From Bog-756 sp963737625 (GTDB lineage Bacteria; Actinomycetota; Acidimicrobiia; Acidimicrobiales; RAAP-2): a stretch of 64,000 nt of DNA. Under the pieces are notes generated by a model, which saw nothing but the letters and a program-made list of their open reading frames with translations, ran no database searches and had not been told where the DNA came from. The stretch is from NCBI GenBank assembly GCA_963737625.1, contig CAVTTK010000001.1:62001-126000 (forward strand), read 5' to 3'. Made by a program: the position numbers and the translations under genes. Shown piece after piece: positions 54,666 to 63,759 of this stretch; positions within the stretch are counted from its first letter, which is position 1; each line of letters opens with the position of its first letter.

Positions 54666-57008
54666 TCAGTTGAGCATGAGGGTGTGCCCCATCACTCCCT
54701 GGTCGGCGCCGAGGAGGAGGTCGATATCCGCCGCACTCTGCGGACGGGCGAACAGATATCCCTGGCCGTGGTCGACCTGTTCCTCTTGCAGCATCGCCCA
54801 CTGGTCGTGGGTCTCGATGCCCTCGGCGGTCGTTTCCAACCCGAGCAGCTTCCCGAGCTGCACCAGGGTGTGGACGATCGCGGCCGCTTCCGGCGTCTCG
54901 GTGAGGTCGGAGACGAACGACTGGTCGATCTTCAACACGTCGATGGGGAACTGGCTCAGATAGGCGAGCGACGAGTAGCCGGTGCCAAAGTCGTCGATGG
55001 CGATGCGAACGCCCTTCCCCTTGAGCAGGAGCAGCTGATCGACCGTGGTCTGCACATCGCGCATGAGCGCCGTCTCGGTCAGTTCGAGGATCAGCAGGCC
55101 GGGGTCGAGCCCACTGGTCTCCAGGGCAGACGTCACGTCGTCGACCAGTCGGCTGCCTTCGAGCTGCCGGGCGGAGACGTTGACGGACATCATCAGCGGG
55201 TAACCCTGGTCCGCCCATCGTGCACCTTGGCGACAGGCCTCCTCCAGGACCCACGTCCCCACCGGGACGATCAGCCCATTGGCCTCGAGCAGAGGGATGA
55301 ACTCATTGGGCCCAACGATGCCGCGGTCCCGATGGTTCCACCGTAGGAGGGCTTCGGCCCCGGTGAAGGATCGGGTGGCGAGGTCCACGGTCGGCTGATA
55401 ATGGAGGAAGAACTCACCTTCGGTCAGGGCGGTGTGGAGGCTGATGTCGAGACTCCGACGATTGTCGACGTCGTCGTGCATGGCGGTGGAGAAGACGACG
55501 GCTCGAGGGGAGCCCTCCTTCTTGGCGTGACAGAGGGCGAACCCGGCATCACGGAGCAGGTCCTCGGGCCTGGATCGACTTCCGACAGCAATGCCGATGC
55601 TCACGGTCACCGGGACGCCCCGACTGCTGGCGCAGACGGCGAATGGGGGTGCCGTCAGTTCGAGCACGCGCCCCGCGAGCTCGACGGGTCCACCGGCTGG
55701 GGGGCTTCCGTCGACGAGAATCACGAACTCGCCTCCGGCGAGGCGTCCGACCGAGTCACTCTTGCGGAGGCCGGTCGACAGCCGTACGCCCAGTTCGACG
55801 AGGAGCTCATCGCCGGCATCGTGGCCCATGGCGTCGTTGATGTCCCTGAAGGCGTCGATGTCAACCACGAGGACGGTCACCGGTCCACCCAGCCGTTGCG
55901 TCCTCGCCGTCATCTGCGTGAGTCGATCGAGGATCAAGGTCCGATTGGGAAGGCCAGTCAGCGCGTCATGATGGGCCAGAAAGTGGAGCTCGTCCGTCCG
56001 ACTGCGCACGAGGGCCACGGCTCGGGACCGGCTCGTGCCCAGTACGCAGAGCAGCAAGCCGGTCAGCAGACTGAGGGCCATTCCACCCAGGAGCACGATG
56101 AGGGAATTCCGATTGGCCAGTAGCCCACGGGAGAGGGTCGGGGCCGTCGTGGTGACGCTCCACGAGGAGGTCAGGTGCACCACTGCCGACTGGCCGGTGC
56201 CCGGCGCCGAGCCGGCATGGAACGTCGCCGTATAGGAACCTTCATGGAAGTGAAATCTCACTGCGTCCTGGGGATGGCCGAGCAGTGCCTGTCGGAGGAG
56301 GACGTTCGGGTCGAACTGGGCGCCGGCCCAGCCGATGAAAGCGGCGCGGCGGGCCTGGACGGTTCGAGGGGTGGCACCGTTCCTGTAGATCGGGGACCCG
56401 ACGGCGAGGGTTGTTTCTCCGCCGGCCTTGAAGGGGATGTACGCGGGTGCCCCGGAGTCGCGGGATCCGATGAGCGACGGACCCGCGGTCGTCTGGCAGT
56501 AGTCGATACCGGGAGGCCGGGTGGTCCGTCCCTGGCGCGCTGCCCACATCGCTTCCAGGCAGTACGAGGGACGGATGCCGGGGGGTGTGATCGGGAATGC
56601 CCCGTCGCCGGTCCCCTGCCCGCCGACCCGAGTGGCGACGAAGGTGGGGAGCTGGGCCGCAGGCACCTGGACGATCTCGCCGAGGGCCTGAAGCTCGGGA
56701 TAGCGGTCGAAGGCATGCTCGGCCGATGCCCACTGCCGGAACTGTGCCTGCGACGCATGGGGGTCGCCCGCCACGAAGGCCGAGGCGCTGATGGTCAGAT
56801 CCTGCTCGTGCTGGATCGATGTTTGCACGGTGAGGGCGATGTCCATGGCCGTTGACGCAACGGTCTGGTGTGCCTTCTGGGCATCAGATCGAACAATCGA
56901 CTGAGCAGCGAGGATGGAGGCCACGAAGCCGACGAAGACGACACAGGCGGCTGCCGCCACCCACAGCCGCCGGTGGCGAGCTCCGGGGGGTCGAACGATT
57001 CCTAGCAT
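54666..57008 (-). CDS. CHASE-GGDEF-EAL membrane protein (c-di-GMP phosphodiesterase)
   Basis: About 780 residues. Helix near 15-35 (LWVAAAACVVFVGFVASILAA), extracytoplasmic CHASE sensor about 50-280 (YPELQALGEIVQVP), second helix about 295-320, GGDEF about 345-500 with the altered motif GRLAGGEFVIL, then EAL about 515-765. The EAL catalytic set is intact: FTGAEALLRW, SVNVSARQL, LELTETAL, IDDFGTGYSSLAYL and TAEGIET. It should degrade c-di-GMP in response to an external signal, with GGDEF probably regulatory. ATG 57008 is chosen to begin just before the first helix; the frame is open further upstream through the leader. Confidence 0.9.
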   Translation of the reverse strand: MLGIVRPPGARHRRLWVAAAACVVFVGFVASILAAQSIVRSDAQKAHQTVASTAMDIALTVQTSIQHEQDLTISASAFVAGDPHASQAQFRQWASAEHAFDRYPELQALGEIVQVPAAQLPTFVATRVGGQGTGDGAFPITPPGIRPSYCLEAMWAARQGRTTRPPGIDYCQTTAGPSLIGSRDSGAPAYIPFKAGGETTLAVGSPIYRNGATPRTVQARRAAFIGWAGAQFDPNVLLRQALLGHPQDAVRFHFHEGSYTATFHAGSAPGTGQSAVVHLTSSWSVTTTAPTLSRGLLANRNSLIVLLGGMALSLLTGLLLCVLGTSRSRAVALVRSRTDELHFLAHHDALTGLPNRTLILDRLTQMTARTQRLGGPVTVLVVDIDAFRDINDAMGHDAGDELLVELGVRLSTGLRKSDSVGRLAGGEFVILVDGSPPAGGPVELAGRVLELTAPPFAVCASSRGVPVTVSIGIAVGSRSRPEDLLRDAGFALCHAKKEGSPRAVVFSTAMHDDVDNRRSLDISLHTALTEGEFFLHYQPTVDLATRSFTGAEALLRWNHRDRGIVGPNEFIPLLEANGLIVPVGTWVLEEACRQGARWADQGYPLMMSVNVSARQLEGSRLVDDVTSALETSGLDPGLLILELTETALMRDVQTTVDQLLLLKGKGVRIAIDDFGTGYSSLAYLSQFPIDVLKIDQSFVSDLTETPEAAAIVHTLVQLGKLLGLETTAEGIETHDQWAMLQEEQVDHGQGYLFARPQSAADIDLLLGADQGVMGHTLMLN

Positions 57009-57252
57009 CGTCGTCCCGGCGTACACGCCCACGGAACACCACGACGGGGACCGGTCCGGTCGAGCGACGGCGCCGGCGGGAGCGGAACACTTCCCGTCGA
57101 CGCACAGGCCAGGCCCGGGCAGAGCGCTGCGTCCCACTGTCCGGCGTTCGGGCCGGCGCGGCTCGGCCTTGGGGTCGACAGGCCTGCGGAACGCCCACGC
57201 GCCAGGTGGCGTCGATCGTCTGATGGACCCATTGCGGCTCGCCCCTTCCGTC

Positions 57253-57329
57253 GGGAGCATCGGTTGCCAGGGTCCAGGGCAAATAACGCGCTTCAACCAA
57301 TGTATCGGCGGCGAGCGTAACTACACAAT
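57253..57329 (-). promoter_or_regulatory. Conserved 77-nt leader element, copy 2
   Basis: The same element as at 54131-54207, here about 245 nt upstream of the GGDEF-EAL start codon. ATTGGTT and AACCGAT within it can pair as a 7-bp outer helix; copy 1 keeps a matching CGGT/ACCG pairing. After the core, TGGACCC pairs with GGGTCCA further downstream. Confidence 0.6.
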
Positions 57330-57355
57330 GGCCAGGGGAAGATCCTCCGGCCCCA

Positions 57356-58387
57356 TCAGGGCACGTAGGCGGCGAGGAAGGCCAGAAGGGCGTATCCGAA
57401 CATGGTCACGGCACACAGGACCAGCACGGTGATCTCGATCCGACGGGACCGGAGCAGGGTGGTGGCCGCCATCATCAGCGGGAAGGCCGAGAGGGCATAG
57501 CGCTCGAACGAGTCCAGGTTGGACCCCGATGCGGCCACGGCCACCATGGCCACGGAGAACAGCCCGTAGGAGACGGGCAGTCGGCGGAACACCAGGACGA
57601 GGAGACCTACGGTGATGACCACCCAGGGCAGGTGGAGGTCGGTCCCGACATGGTGGCCCCGCAACAGGTTGGCGGCATCGTGGTAGAGGGTGTCGACGGG
57701 ATCGGTGAGACCGCCGTGGCGGGCGGAGTTCGTCTGGAGCGTCAAGGGCTTGGTGAACGTTCCGAATTCGACACTGGTCCAGCTGAGGAAGGCTAGAAGG
57801 CCGGCGGCAGGAGCCAGGACGGCGACGATCCGGGCTGCGCGCTGTCGCCAGTCGGTCGTCCGCAGCCCCCGTGCCGCCTCGCACAAGGCAGGTATGAGGA
57901 GCAGGCAGCCGATCGGCCGGGCGGTTCCGGCCAGGAATCCGAGTGCCGCGGCGGCCAGCCAGCGCTGGTGTCGCAGGCAGTAGAAGCAGGTCACGGCCAA
58001 CAGGATGAACAGGGAGTCCGAGTACCCCATCACCATGACGAAGGCTGCGGGCACCAGGTTGATCAGCCAGGCAGCCGTCCGGGCAGGCACGGGATCTCCG
58101 AACTCCGATCGCACCAGGAGGTAGAGCGCCGCGGTGGCGCCGAAGCCGCAGACGTTGGATATGAGGACGGTGGAGGCGTCAACCGGGAGGAACGTGATGT
58201 GGTGCAGGACAGAAGCCACCACGGGAAGCACGGGGAAGAACCGCAGTCCCTGCGGGCCCACGGTGTGGTAGCCGTGGGCGGCCAGGTTGGCGTACCACCC
58301 GGCGTCCCATGCCACCAGACCGTCATGGGCGGTGGCCAGAGCCCGCGGGTCGCGGATGGCGAAATGGGTCACTTCGAACTTGGCCAT
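57356..58387 (-). CDS. PIG-V-like mannosyltransferase family membrane protein, probable 5' frameshift
   Basis: A 343-residue polytopic protein with about 8-9 helices. VAWDAGWYANLAAHGYHTVGPQGLRFFPVLP carries the Trp-Asp-rich acidic motif of GPI mannosyltransferase II-like GT-C enzymes, and MGYSDSLFILLAVTCFYCL follows. It would transfer a polyprenyl-linked mannose outside the membrane. The ATG at 58387 begins after the expected first helix. In the next frame, ALREAASASWLPWAAGRAIVLAALG leads straight into it, so one extra base near 58388 probably splits the gene (original start maybe TTG 58511). Confidence 0.8.
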   Translation of the reverse strand: MAKFEVTHFAIRDPRALATAHDGLVAWDAGWYANLAAHGYHTVGPQGLRFFPVLPVVASVLHHITFLPVDASTVLISNVCGFGATAALYLLVRSEFGDPVPARTAAWLINLVPAAFVMVMGYSDSLFILLAVTCFYCLRHQRWLAAAALGFLAGTARPIGCLLLIPALCEAARGLRTTDWRQRAARIVAVLAPAAGLLAFLSWTSVEFGTFTKPLTLQTNSARHGGLTDPVDTLYHDAANLLRGHHVGTDLHLPWVVITVGLLVLVFRRLPVSYGLFSVAMVAVAASGSNLDSFERYALSAFPLMMAATTLLRSRRIEITVLVLCAVTMFGYALLAFLAAYVP

Positions 58388-58727
58388 GGCCGAGCGCGGC
58401 GAGGACGATGGCCCTGCCGGCCGCCCAGGGCAGCCAGGAAGCCGATGCCGCCTCGCGCAGGGCTGTCCAGGCGCCGCCCCGGGTGCGGTCTGTGGCCGTG
58501 TTCGTTTCCAAGTGAATGCGCGCCTCGTGATCCTGACCGAGCGGCGCGAGCTGCCGTTCCCCCCGGGCTGTGGGCCCGGCCACCCTACCAAGGGCAGGTC
58601 CGCCACCCCGGGGACGGGGTGACGGGGGAGAGGCCTCGATCCTCCGGGTGCGCTCCGCTGACAGCTCACCCGTTCCGTGTCCGGCGGCGCGCTGCGGGGT
58701 GCCGAGCCCCGAGTGCCGGCACCCCGG

Positions 58728-58733
58728 TAGATT
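58728..58733 (+). promoter_or_regulatory. Putative -10 box of rimO
   Basis: TAGATT ends 6 nt before the GTG start of rimO, which fits a leaderless transcript. Confidence 0.4.
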
Positions 58734-58739
58734 GTCCTG

Positions 58740-60200
58740 GTGGCCGAGCGGTACTGGATCGAGACGTTGGGCTGCCCGAAGAACCAGGTGGACTCCGACA
58801 AGCTGGTGGGAACCCTGGTGGCCGACGGGTTCGAGGCCGCATCGGCACCGGAACAGGCCGACCTGGTGGTGGTCAACACCTGTGCCTTCATCGAGGCTGC
58901 CCGACAGGAGTCGGTCGACACGGTGCTGGCCCTGGCCGATGCCCGCCAGGATGGGGCCCGGCTGGTCGTTACGGGCTGTATGGCTGAGCGCTACGGGGAC
59001 GAGCTGGCCGAGGCTCTGCCCGAGGTCGACCTGGTGGCCCCCTTCGGTGTGGCCCTGACGGCGGCGGCCTCGGCCAGCCCGGCTGTGGTCGGTCCGGCTC
59101 CAGTGACGTCGCCGCTCCCGACGACGGCGACCAGGGGGACGCCGGTGATGCTCGGGCGCAAGCCTGTGGCCCTGGCCGATGGAGCCGTGATGCCCTCGTT
59201 CGACCTGCTGAACCTGCCCCGGCCGGCCTCCGCCACTCCGTGGTCCTACATCAAGGTGGCCGAGGGTTGCGACCGCAACTGCGGCTTCTGTGCCATCCCG
59301 TCCTTCCGGGGCAAGCAGCGGTCCCGCACCACCACCTCCATCCTGGCCGAGGTGGACCAGCTGGCCGGGCCGGACGGAACGCTCCGCGAGGTTGTGCTGG
59401 TGGCCCAGGACCTCTCCTCGTTCGCCCTCGACCGTTCCACCGGTCGGACCGTTCCCCGCATCGACGGGCCGGCCGTAGGCGGCCACCGTCCCATCGTGGA
59501 ATTGGTCGAGGCGGTGGCCGAGCGCGTGGACTGGGTCCGCCTCCTCTATCTCTACCCTTCCACCCTCGACGACGCCCTGGTGGAGGCCATCCTCGGTACC
59601 GGGCTTCCCTACTTCGACCTCTCGCTCCAGCACGTGTCGCGCCCGTTGCTCAAGCGAATGCGACGATGGGGGGAAGGGGACCGGTTCCTCAGCCGGATCG
59701 CGTCGATCCGTCGGGCCGATCCGACGGCGGCCTTCCGCTCCTCGTTCATCATCGGCTACCCCGGTGAGACCGAGGCCGACCACGATCACCTGCTGGAGTG
59801 GCTGGAGGCAGCGCAGCTGGACTGGGTGGGCTTCTTCCCCTTCAGCAGGGAGGCCGGAACCTACGCCTCCGACCTCGGGGACCAGGTGGCCGAGGGGCTG
59901 GTGGCCGAGCGCCTGCGCGAATGCACCGAGCTCCAGGACGGCATCACCGCCGGGCGACGGGACCTCCTGATCGGTACCACCGTGGAGGTGCTGGTCGACA
60001 CGCCGGGTGAGGGACGCACGTACCGGGAGGCGCCGGAGATCGACGGGATCGTCTCGCTGCCCACCCACCTGCCGGTCGGCTCGTTCGTGGAGCTGGTGGT
60101 CACCGGGGCCGACGGGCCCGACCTGGTGGCCGAGCCCGCAGCTGGCACCGCCCCGGCGTCCACCGCCATGCTGATCTCCGCCTCGGGAGCGGGGCGATGA
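58740..60200 (+). CDS. rimO: Ribosomal protein S12 methylthiotransferase RimO
   Basis: A 486-residue radical SAM methylthiotransferase. The N-terminal UPF0004 domain has WIETLGCPKNQVDSD, VVNTCAFIEAARQES and VVTGCMAERYG (three Cys for one 4Fe-4S cluster). The radical SAM motif is CDRNCGFCAIPSFRG near residue 180, and a C-terminal TRAM domain ends the protein. It modifies an Asp of ribosomal protein S12. GTG start with no ribosome-binding site. A Pro/Thr/Ala-rich insert (about residues 110-145) lengthens it. pgsA overlaps the stop. Confidence 0.95.
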   Translation: MAERYWIETLGCPKNQVDSDKLVGTLVADGFEAASAPEQADLVVVNTCAFIEAARQESVDTVLALADARQDGARLVVTGCMAERYGDELAEALPEVDLVAPFGVALTAAASASPAVVGPAPVTSPLPTTATRGTPVMLGRKPVALADGAVMPSFDLLNLPRPASATPWSYIKVAEGCDRNCGFCAIPSFRGKQRSRTTTSILAEVDQLAGPDGTLREVVLVAQDLSSFALDRSTGRTVPRIDGPAVGGHRPIVELVEAVAERVDWVRLLYLYPSTLDDALVEAILGTGLPYFDLSLQHVSRPLLKRMRRWGEGDRFLSRIASIRRADPTAAFRSSFIIGYPGETEADHDHLLEWLEAAQLDWVGFFPFSREAGTYASDLGDQVAEGLVAERLRECTELQDGITAGRRDLLIGTTVEVLVDTPGEGRTYREAPEIDGIVSLPTHLPVGSFVELVVTGADGPDLVAEPAAGTAPASTAMLISASGAGR

Positions 60201-60844
60201 GCGACGGGGCCATGCAGGCCGGTGCACCGGTGGCCCGGGCCACCACGTTCGGACCCTCGGCCCTCCTCACCCCGGCCAACGGGATCACGCTCATCCGCCT
60301 GTTGGCCACCCCGGTGCTCATCGTGCTCATCATGCTGTGGGGAGCCAGCTGGTTCACCTTCGTCTTCGGCGGGCTGCTGGCCTTCTCCGACGGGATCGAC
60401 GGTTGGGTGGCGCGCCGGCAGGGGACCACCCGGTCGGGGGCCTTCCTCGATCCCCTGGCCGACAAGGTGGCGGTGCTGGGAGCCCTGGTGGCGCTGGTGG
60501 CCAAAGGCATCGTGTGGTGGCTCCCGGTGGCCATCATCGCCATCCGGGAGATCGCCATGTCCATCTACCGGTCGGTGGTGGGACGGCACGGAATCTCCAT
60601 CCCGGCGCGCAACTCGGCCAAGTTCAAGACCCTGCTCCAGGACATCGCCATCGGTATGTGCCTGGCCCCACCACTGGCCGGCCACACGTCCATCCTGAAC
60701 GCCGGCATCTGGGTGGCCACCGCCCTCACTGTCATCACCGGGGCTCAGTACTACGTCGACGGCCGGAAGGCCGCGCAGGCCCGAGCCTCCGGACCCACCC
60801 TTCCGACCACTGGGGCCGTCGACGGCACGAGCTCGGCGGCCTAA
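60197..60844 (+). CDS. pgsA: CDP-alcohol phosphatidyltransferase (PgsA-like)
   Basis: A 215-residue membrane enzyme with the CDP-alcohol signature DGIDGWVARRQGTTRSGAFLDPLADK (D-x2-DG-x2-AR-x8-G-x3-D-x3-D) near residue 65. ANGITLIRLLATPVLIVLI is the first helix. It probably makes phosphatidylglycerophosphate from CDP-diacylglycerol and glycerol-3-phosphate. The ATG overlaps the rimO stop (ATGA) and cinA starts 4 nt after its end, so rimO-pgsA-cinA is one operon. Confidence 0.92.
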   Translation: MSDGAMQAGAPVARATTFGPSALLTPANGITLIRLLATPVLIVLIMLWGASWFTFVFGGLLAFSDGIDGWVARRQGTTRSGAFLDPLADKVAVLGALVALVAKGIVWWLPVAIIAIREIAMSIYRSVVGRHGISIPARNSAKFKTLLQDIAIGMCLAPPLAGHTSILNAGIWVATALTVITGAQYYVDGRKAAQARASGPTLPTTGAVDGTSSAA

Positions 60845-60848
60845 GTCT

Positions 60849-62153
60849 GTGCGCATCGAGATCGTGGCGGTCGGTACTGAGCTGCTCCTCGGCCAGATCG
60901 CCGACACCAACTCCCAGTGGATGGGTGAGCACCTGGCCGCCATCGGCGTGGCCTCGCATTTTCACCAGGCAGTGGGGGACAACCACGAACGGATCATCCT
61001 GGCCTTCCGCACCGCGTTGGCCCGGGGCGACGGGATCATCGTGTGCGGGGGACTCGGCCCCACCCACGACGACATCACCCGGGACGCCATCGCCGAGGTG
61101 ATGAACGTCGCTCTCTACCGGGACGAGCAGGTGGTGGAGAACATCAAGACCATGTTCAACGCCCGGGGCCGCCAGATGCCGGACTCCAACCTGCGCCAGG
61201 CCGACGTGCCCGAGGGAGCCACCATCATCCAGCAGACCAAGGGCACCGCCCCCGGCCTCATCTGCCCGGTGGGCCACAAGGTGATCTACGCCGTGCCCGG
61301 CGTGCCCTATGAGATGTCCGACATGTTCGAGCGGGCCATCGCCCCCGACCTGGTCAAGCGCATGGCCGATCGAGGTGAGACCACCGGGGTCATAGCCAGC
61401 CGGGTCATCCGGACCTGGGGCATGAGCGAGTCGGCGCTGGCCGAGACCCTGGCCGACCACATCGACCAGCTCGACGCCGCCCCACCCGACTCTGCTGCCG
61501 GGGGCCATCACCGGTCCGTCCCGGCCACCATCGCCTTTTTGGCCAGCGGGATCGAGGGGATCAAGGTACGGGTCACGGTGCGGGCCGATGACGAGGCTCT
61601 GGCGGCCGACCGGCTCGACGACGAGGAGGCCGAGATACGGCGCATCCTCACCGAGGCCGCAGGCAACGTGGTGTTCGGCATCGACGACGAGGCCATCGAG
61701 GACGCGGTGGCTCGTGTCCTGGCCGCCGCCGGGCTGACCCTGGGCCTGGCCGAGTCGCTCACCGGTGGGTTGGCGGCGTCCCGATTGGTCAACGTCCCCG
61801 GGGCCAGCAGGTGGTTCCGGGGCTCCGTGGTGTCCTATGCCTCCGAGGTCAAGTTCGACGTGCTCGGCGTACCGGAGGGGCCCGTGGTTTCCGAGGCGGC
61901 CGCCCGGGCCATGGCCGACGGGGCCCGGTCGGTCCTGGGCGCCGATGTGGGGCTGTCCATGACAGGGGTGGCCGGACCCGACCCCCAGGACGACCAACCA
62001 TCCGGCACCGTGTTCGTTGGCCTGTCGCGCCCCGGTCATGAGACGGCGTCCTTCGCCTTCACCGTGCCCGGTGACCGCGAGCGGGTCCGCCAGTACGCCA
62101 CCATCGCGGCCCTGGACCTCTTGCGCCGGACGTTGGCCAGCGACGGCCGCTGA
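60849..62153 (+). CDS. cinA: CinA family protein (MoeA-like plus nicotinamide-nucleotide amidase)
   Basis: A 434-residue two-domain CinA. The N-terminal molybdopterin-binding-like domain (VAVGTELLLGQIADTNSQWM, VCGGLGPTHDDITRDAIAEV, YAVPGVPYEMSDMF) is a probable pyrophosphatase. The C-terminal PncC domain (LGLAESLTGGLAASRLVNVPGASRWFRGSVVSYASEVKFDVLGV, SMTGVAGPDPQDDQPSGTVFVGL) deamidates nicotinamide mononucleotide. Start is GTG. Confidence 0.95.
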   Translation: MRIEIVAVGTELLLGQIADTNSQWMGEHLAAIGVASHFHQAVGDNHERIILAFRTALARGDGIIVCGGLGPTHDDITRDAIAEVMNVALYRDEQVVENIKTMFNARGRQMPDSNLRQADVPEGATIIQQTKGTAPGLICPVGHKVIYAVPGVPYEMSDMFERAIAPDLVKRMADRGETTGVIASRVIRTWGMSESALAETLADHIDQLDAAPPDSAAGGHHRSVPATIAFLASGIEGIKVRVTVRADDEALAADRLDDEEAEIRRILTEAAGNVVFGIDDEAIEDAVARVLAAAGLTLGLAESLTGGLAASRLVNVPGASRWFRGSVVSYASEVKFDVLGVPEGPVVSEAAARAMADGARSVLGADVGLSMTGVAGPDPQDDQPSGTVFVGLSRPGHETASFAFTVPGDRERVRQYATIAALDLLRRTLASDGR

Positions 62154-62189
62154 CGGATCCCATCCGCCGTGATCACCCCCCGGCCATCG

Positions 62190-62642
62190 TCATCCGACGT
62201 GGTCGTGTCCGAAGTGCAGCGGAGGGTGGTCGAGGATCACCGTGCCCAACAACAGATTGGAGGGGGTCCGGAGCACGACGACGGCCAGCCGCCCCGACGG
62301 GGATCCGAGGGGTCTCGCCACCGACTCCCGGGTGAAGGCACCCGTGAATTCGATCACGCAGATCCGGCCCGGCCCCGGACGGGCGGCCAGGTGCCCGAAG
62401 AGACGTGGCGCCTCGCGGCGTAGTCCCGTCAGGGTGAGCAGGTGGGCCCCGGCCAGCTGGCCCGACCCGTGGACGGCGCGCGACGCGGCAGGCAGGGCCA
62501 GGTAGCAGGAGCTGTCGGAGGTCCCGAGGTCGCTGCGGACGCTGGAGCAGCCGGCCACCACGGACGCGGTGGCCAGGCAGGCGGCCAATCCGGCGGCGAT
62601 GCGCCGGGCCAAGGGCCGATGCGCGGGTCGGCGGGCGCTCAT
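62190..62642 (-). CDS. Lipoprotein of unknown function
   Basis: A 150-residue lipoprotein: Arg-rich start MSARRPAHRPLARR, hydrophobic IAAGLAACLATASVV and lipobox VAGC. The mature part contains VRSDLGTSDSSCYLALPAA and CVIEFTGAF. Its ATG overlaps the stop of the flippase-like gene (ATGA), so it is translationally coupled to it. I do not recognise the family. Confidence 0.78.
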   Translation of the reverse strand: MSARRPAHRPLARRIAAGLAACLATASVVAGCSSVRSDLGTSDSSCYLALPAASRAVHGSGQLAGAHLLTLTGLRREAPRLFGHLAARPGPGRICVIEFTGAFTRESVARPLGSPSGRLAVVVLRTPSNLLLGTVILDHPPLHFGHDHVG

Positions 62643-63715
62643 GGGGAGGTCATCCCCGGCCGGTCGGGAGCAGTGGGCGGTCGCCCCTGCGGGACCACTC
62701 CCCGATCCCAGGCCTCGACGGGTGACGAGAGGGCCTGTCTGTTCCAGCGACCCCTGCGGACCTCGAGGGCCAGCTCGCCCCACAGGGCCCAGCCGACGGC
62801 CAGGACCAACCAGAAGCTGATGAACCGGTAGATCAGGACGGCGTCGACGGTGGTCGTCTCGGCCCCGCCGAACGCCACCAGGGCGATGGTGATGCTTCCC
62901 TCGACGACCCCCAGGCCCCCCGGGGTGATGGGCAGGGTCGTGGCCAGCTGACCCGCACCGTAGGCCAGCAGGAGTCCCTTCCACGGGACGGTGGCCCCGA
63001 TGGCCGGGAACATCATGGCGAAGCAGGCGCAGTCGAACAGCCAGTTGGCTGTGCCCAGGACCATCGTCCTCACCACCTGCCTCCATTCGAGGTGGACCGA
63101 GGTGGTCCAGCGGAGACTCCGCTGGAGGCGGGCCTCCGTGTGGGCCGAGGGCCGACCGGTCAGCGAGCGGGACGACCGAATGAGCCGGTCGGTGATCCAC
63201 ACGAGAGGCCGTTCGTAGATGAACAGCGCGCCGGTGGCCACGGCGATGACCAGGGCACCCACGATGGCCGGGACCAGGTCGAGGGAAGCCCCGAGTCCGG
63301 TGGCCAGCACCAGGCCCAGGGTGGCGACCAGGGCCAGTGAGGCGATCGACGCGATCACCGTGCCGGCGATGGCCCACGTGGCGAGGGTGTTGCCGGCCCC
63401 GAAGCGTCGGAACCACCGGAAGCTGTACACGGCGGCGAGGGCATTCCCGCCCGGGAACGAGTTGGCCAGCGCCTGGGAGGCGAACGTCGCTTTCAGGAGT
63501 GCCTCCCGAGGTGCCCTGAGTCCGCCGAAGCCGAGCAGGCCGTACTGCATGGCGGCGAAGCTCACGAACGACAGGAACTCGGCCAGCACCGCGGCCAAGA
63601 GCCACCACCAGTCCAAGTTCCCGAGCGCCCCTCCGAGCCCGGACAGCTCGTCGGTGTGGGACGACAGCACCCAGACGGCCACGGCGACCCCGCCCAGTCC
63701 CAGCAGGGCCCGCAC
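62639..63715 (-). CDS. Flippase-like / LPG synthase-type membrane protein (UPF0104)
   Basis: About 358 residues with 8-9 helices. Typical blocks are FASQALANSFPGGNALAAVYSFRWF, NWLFDCACFAMMFPAIG and LLLAYGAGQLATTLPITPGGLGVVEGSI. It belongs to the lysylphosphatidylglycerol synthase membrane domain family (AglD/YbhN), which includes candidate lipid or glycolipid flippases. GTG 63715 is the only plausible start after the stop of the gene before it; upstream codons in frame contain no ATG, GTG or TTG. The lipoprotein gene overlaps its end. Confidence 0.85.
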   Translation of the reverse strand: MRALLGLGGVAVAVWVLSSHTDELSGLGGALGNLDWWWLLAAVLAEFLSFVSFAAMQYGLLGFGGLRAPREALLKATFASQALANSFPGGNALAAVYSFRWFRRFGAGNTLATWAIAGTVIASIASLALVATLGLVLATGLGASLDLVPAIVGALVIAVATGALFIYERPLVWITDRLIRSSRSLTGRPSAHTEARLQRSLRWTTSVHLEWRQVVRTMVLGTANWLFDCACFAMMFPAIGATVPWKGLLLAYGAGQLATTLPITPGGLGVVEGSITIALVAFGGAETTTVDAVLIYRFISFWLVLAVGWALWGELALEVRRGRWNRQALSSPVEAWDRGVVPQGRPPTAPDRPGMTSP

Positions 63716-63759
63716 GAGGGGCCACCACCGGCGCCACCGCGGACCGATCCGTGGTGGCG

